From contig NZ_CP162412.1 of assembly GCF_040931995.1 (NCBI RefSeq), forward strand, positions 1,302,001 through 1,366,000: a DNA stretch of 64,000 nt. Reading direction: 5' to 3'. The stretch's first letter is position 1; every line of letters starts with the position of its first letter. The position numbers and the translations under genes are program-made. Shown in pieces: positions 63,086-64,000 of the stretch. Source of the stretch: Pelagovum sp. HNIBRBA483. Lineage in GTDB: Bacteria > Pseudomonadota > Alphaproteobacteria > Rhodobacterales > Rhodobacteraceae. Under the pieces are notes generated by a model, which searched no databases, was not told where the DNA came from, and saw nothing but the letters and a program-made list of their open reading frames with translations.

Positions 63086-64000
63086 GCCTGATGCGACGGT
63101 TCATGCTTTTGCTGGCAATGATGATCTTCAGCACCGTTGCGGCTGCTCAGGATTTCGCGGCGCTTGCGCGGATCGATGGTGCGACAAGTCACATCAGGGA
63201 CACTCGTAGCGGTGTGGAAATATCCCTGCGGCTCAGTCAAATCGTGCCCTATCGGGTCTACACGTTAGACGCGCCGCGCCGGTTGGTGGTGGACTTTAAA
63301 GAGGTGGCATTTGGTGATCTGCGGGGGGATGACATCCTTCGTGCACGAAAGATCAGGGAGGTGGCTCTGAGTGCGTTCCGTCCTGGCTGGAGCAGGATGG
63401 TTGCCATGTTGGAAGCGCCGCTTGCGCTGGAGACAGCTGAGATCCTTCAAGATCCAAAGGGGCGGTTTGTCGATGTGCGGATTACCTTGGCCGATGTCGA
63501 TGACGAGGTGTTCTTAGCGCAGGTTGGTGCGCCGCCGGATCTAGCGGTTTGGGAGCTGTCACCCGTCGCTACGGACCCGCAAACGCCTCCACCTACTGAT
63601 GAGTTGGTTATAGCCATAGATCCCGGGCACGGCGGCATTGATCCGGGTGCGACAAGGGATGGCGTCGAGGAGGCGCAGGTGATGTTGGCTCTGGCGCGTG
63701 AGGTGGCTGAGGCCGTCAATCGTTCCGGCGCGGGGCTAAGGGCTGTGCTGACGCGCGATTCAGACCGTTTCGTTTCGCTGGATGAACGGATGACCATTGC
63801 GCGTGCCGCCGGCGCGCGGGCGCTGGTGTCACTGCACGCCGATGCGCTGGAGGGGGGAGGCGCTTCTGGTGCATCGGTTTATACGCTCACGGAAGACGCG
63901 GAGGACCGCGCAGCCGAACGTATGGCCGAGCGTCACGGTCGGGGCGACCTGCTCGCGGGGTTGGACCTCACAGGGCAGGATGACGGGGTTGCCGTTGCTT
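63082..64000 (+). CDS. N-acetylmuramoyl-L-alanine amidase (AmiC-like), 3' end cut off
   Basis: Reading frame open to the window edge, about 306 residues visible. Signal peptide (MMIFSTVAAAQ, residues 12-22), AMIN domain about 28-140 (GATSHIRDTRSGVEISLRLS, RLVVDFKEV), linker, then Amidase_3 from about 174: VIAIDPGHGGIDPGA with zinc His, a following Glu, and LVSLHADAL with the second zinc His. Cleaves the amide between MurNAc and the stem peptide for septum splitting in the periplasm. Start 63082 overlaps the aminotransferase stop; ATG 63091 is an alternative. Confidence 0.92.
   Translation, partial: MSLMRRFMLLLAMMIFSTVAAAQDFAALARIDGATSHIRDTRSGVEISLRLSQIVPYRVYTLDAPRRLVVDFKEVAFGDLRGDDILRARKIREVALSAFRPGWSRMVAMLEAPLALETAEILQDPKGRFVDVRITLADVDDEVFLAQVGAPPDLAVWELSPVATDPQTPPPTDELVIAIDPGHGGIDPGATRDGVEEAQVMLALAREVAEAVNRSGAGLRAVLTRDSDRFVSLDERMTIARAAGARALVSLHADALEGGGASGASVYTLTEDAEDRAAERMAERHGRGDLLAGLDLTGQDDGVAVA

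Overview
The window looks like ordinary chromosome from a Rhodobacterales alphaproteobacterium, probably a marine Rhodobacteraceae (Roseobacter-type) strain. The evidence is high-GC coding with strong third-position bias, a HemA that begins like Rhodobacter HemA, a DctBD/DctPQM C4-dicarboxylate TRAP system, a split his cluster (hisB-hisH, hisA, hisF-hisE), a cysG-DUF2849-cysI-cysH-DUF934-fpr sulfur cluster, and a Hint-domain secreted-type protein. I see no prophage, IS element, transposase, CRISPR array or rRNA operon. Both ends are cut genes: rlmB on the left and an N-acetylmuramoyl-L-alanine amidase on the right. No gene-free stretch exceeds about 300 bases. The largest are the lon leader (about 297), the dctP upstream region (about 249) and the dnaB upstream region (about 224).

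Layout. 1-1.1 kb: rlmB end, a small zinc-ribbon protein and a candidate small RNA. 1.1-5.5 kb: histidine genes on the minus strand, interrupted by two plus-strand genes (a XylB-like sugar dehydrogenase and a DUF2147 secreted protein). 5.6-7.1 kb: a lower-GC two-gene unit (membrane methyltransferase and dual-specificity phosphatase). 7.1-9.5 kb: EamA transporter, bactofilin, two identical tRNA-Gly genes, metallophosphoesterase. 9.6-17.3 kb: pyruvate carboxylase, a drug-efflux MFS protein and UvrD helicase. 17.3-25.4 kb, minus strand: an unknown-family gene, pyrC, pyrE, dnaB, alr, mlaE, mlaF, gap. 25.5-30.3 kb: glutaryl-CoA dehydrogenase with a divergent LysR regulator, a secreted protein, and an XdhC plus molybdopterin-binding pair. 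30.3-31.5 kb: a SAM methyltransferase and infC.

31.6-37.6 kb holds assimilatory sulfur reduction. CysG makes siroheme for CysI, a two-Cys-pair (APS-type) CysH supplies sulfite, and ferredoxin-NADP reductase presumably supplies electrons. An Lrp/AsnC regulator is divergent from it. Then come a cytochrome P450 and the dct locus (38.9-45.3 kb): DctB sensor, an atypical DctD regulator, and DctP, DctQ and DctM. 45.3-52.5 kb: tpiA, an IscA/SufA-type carrier, a SufT/MIP18-type protein, tgt, a Hint protein, lon with a heat-shock-like promoter, and an HU-like protein. 52.5-55.6 kb: two tRNA-Val and two tRNA-Asp genes around a histidine phosphatase, a membrane LytTR regulator, a candidate sRNA and a Tat-exported polysaccharide deacetylase. 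55.7-64 kb: M20 dipeptidase, hemA, a RodZ-like protein, ispG, a DsbA-like thiol protein, an aminotransferase and the amidase.

The most unusual items are: a DctD with a broken Walker A and no GAFTGA loop, next to a DctD-like palindrome and no recognisable sigma-54 promoter; an infC gene that can only be completed from an AUA start codon; two candidate small RNAs with their own promoter and terminator; and several uncharacterised gene pairs. I did not find a convincing new multi-gene defence or biosynthetic system.
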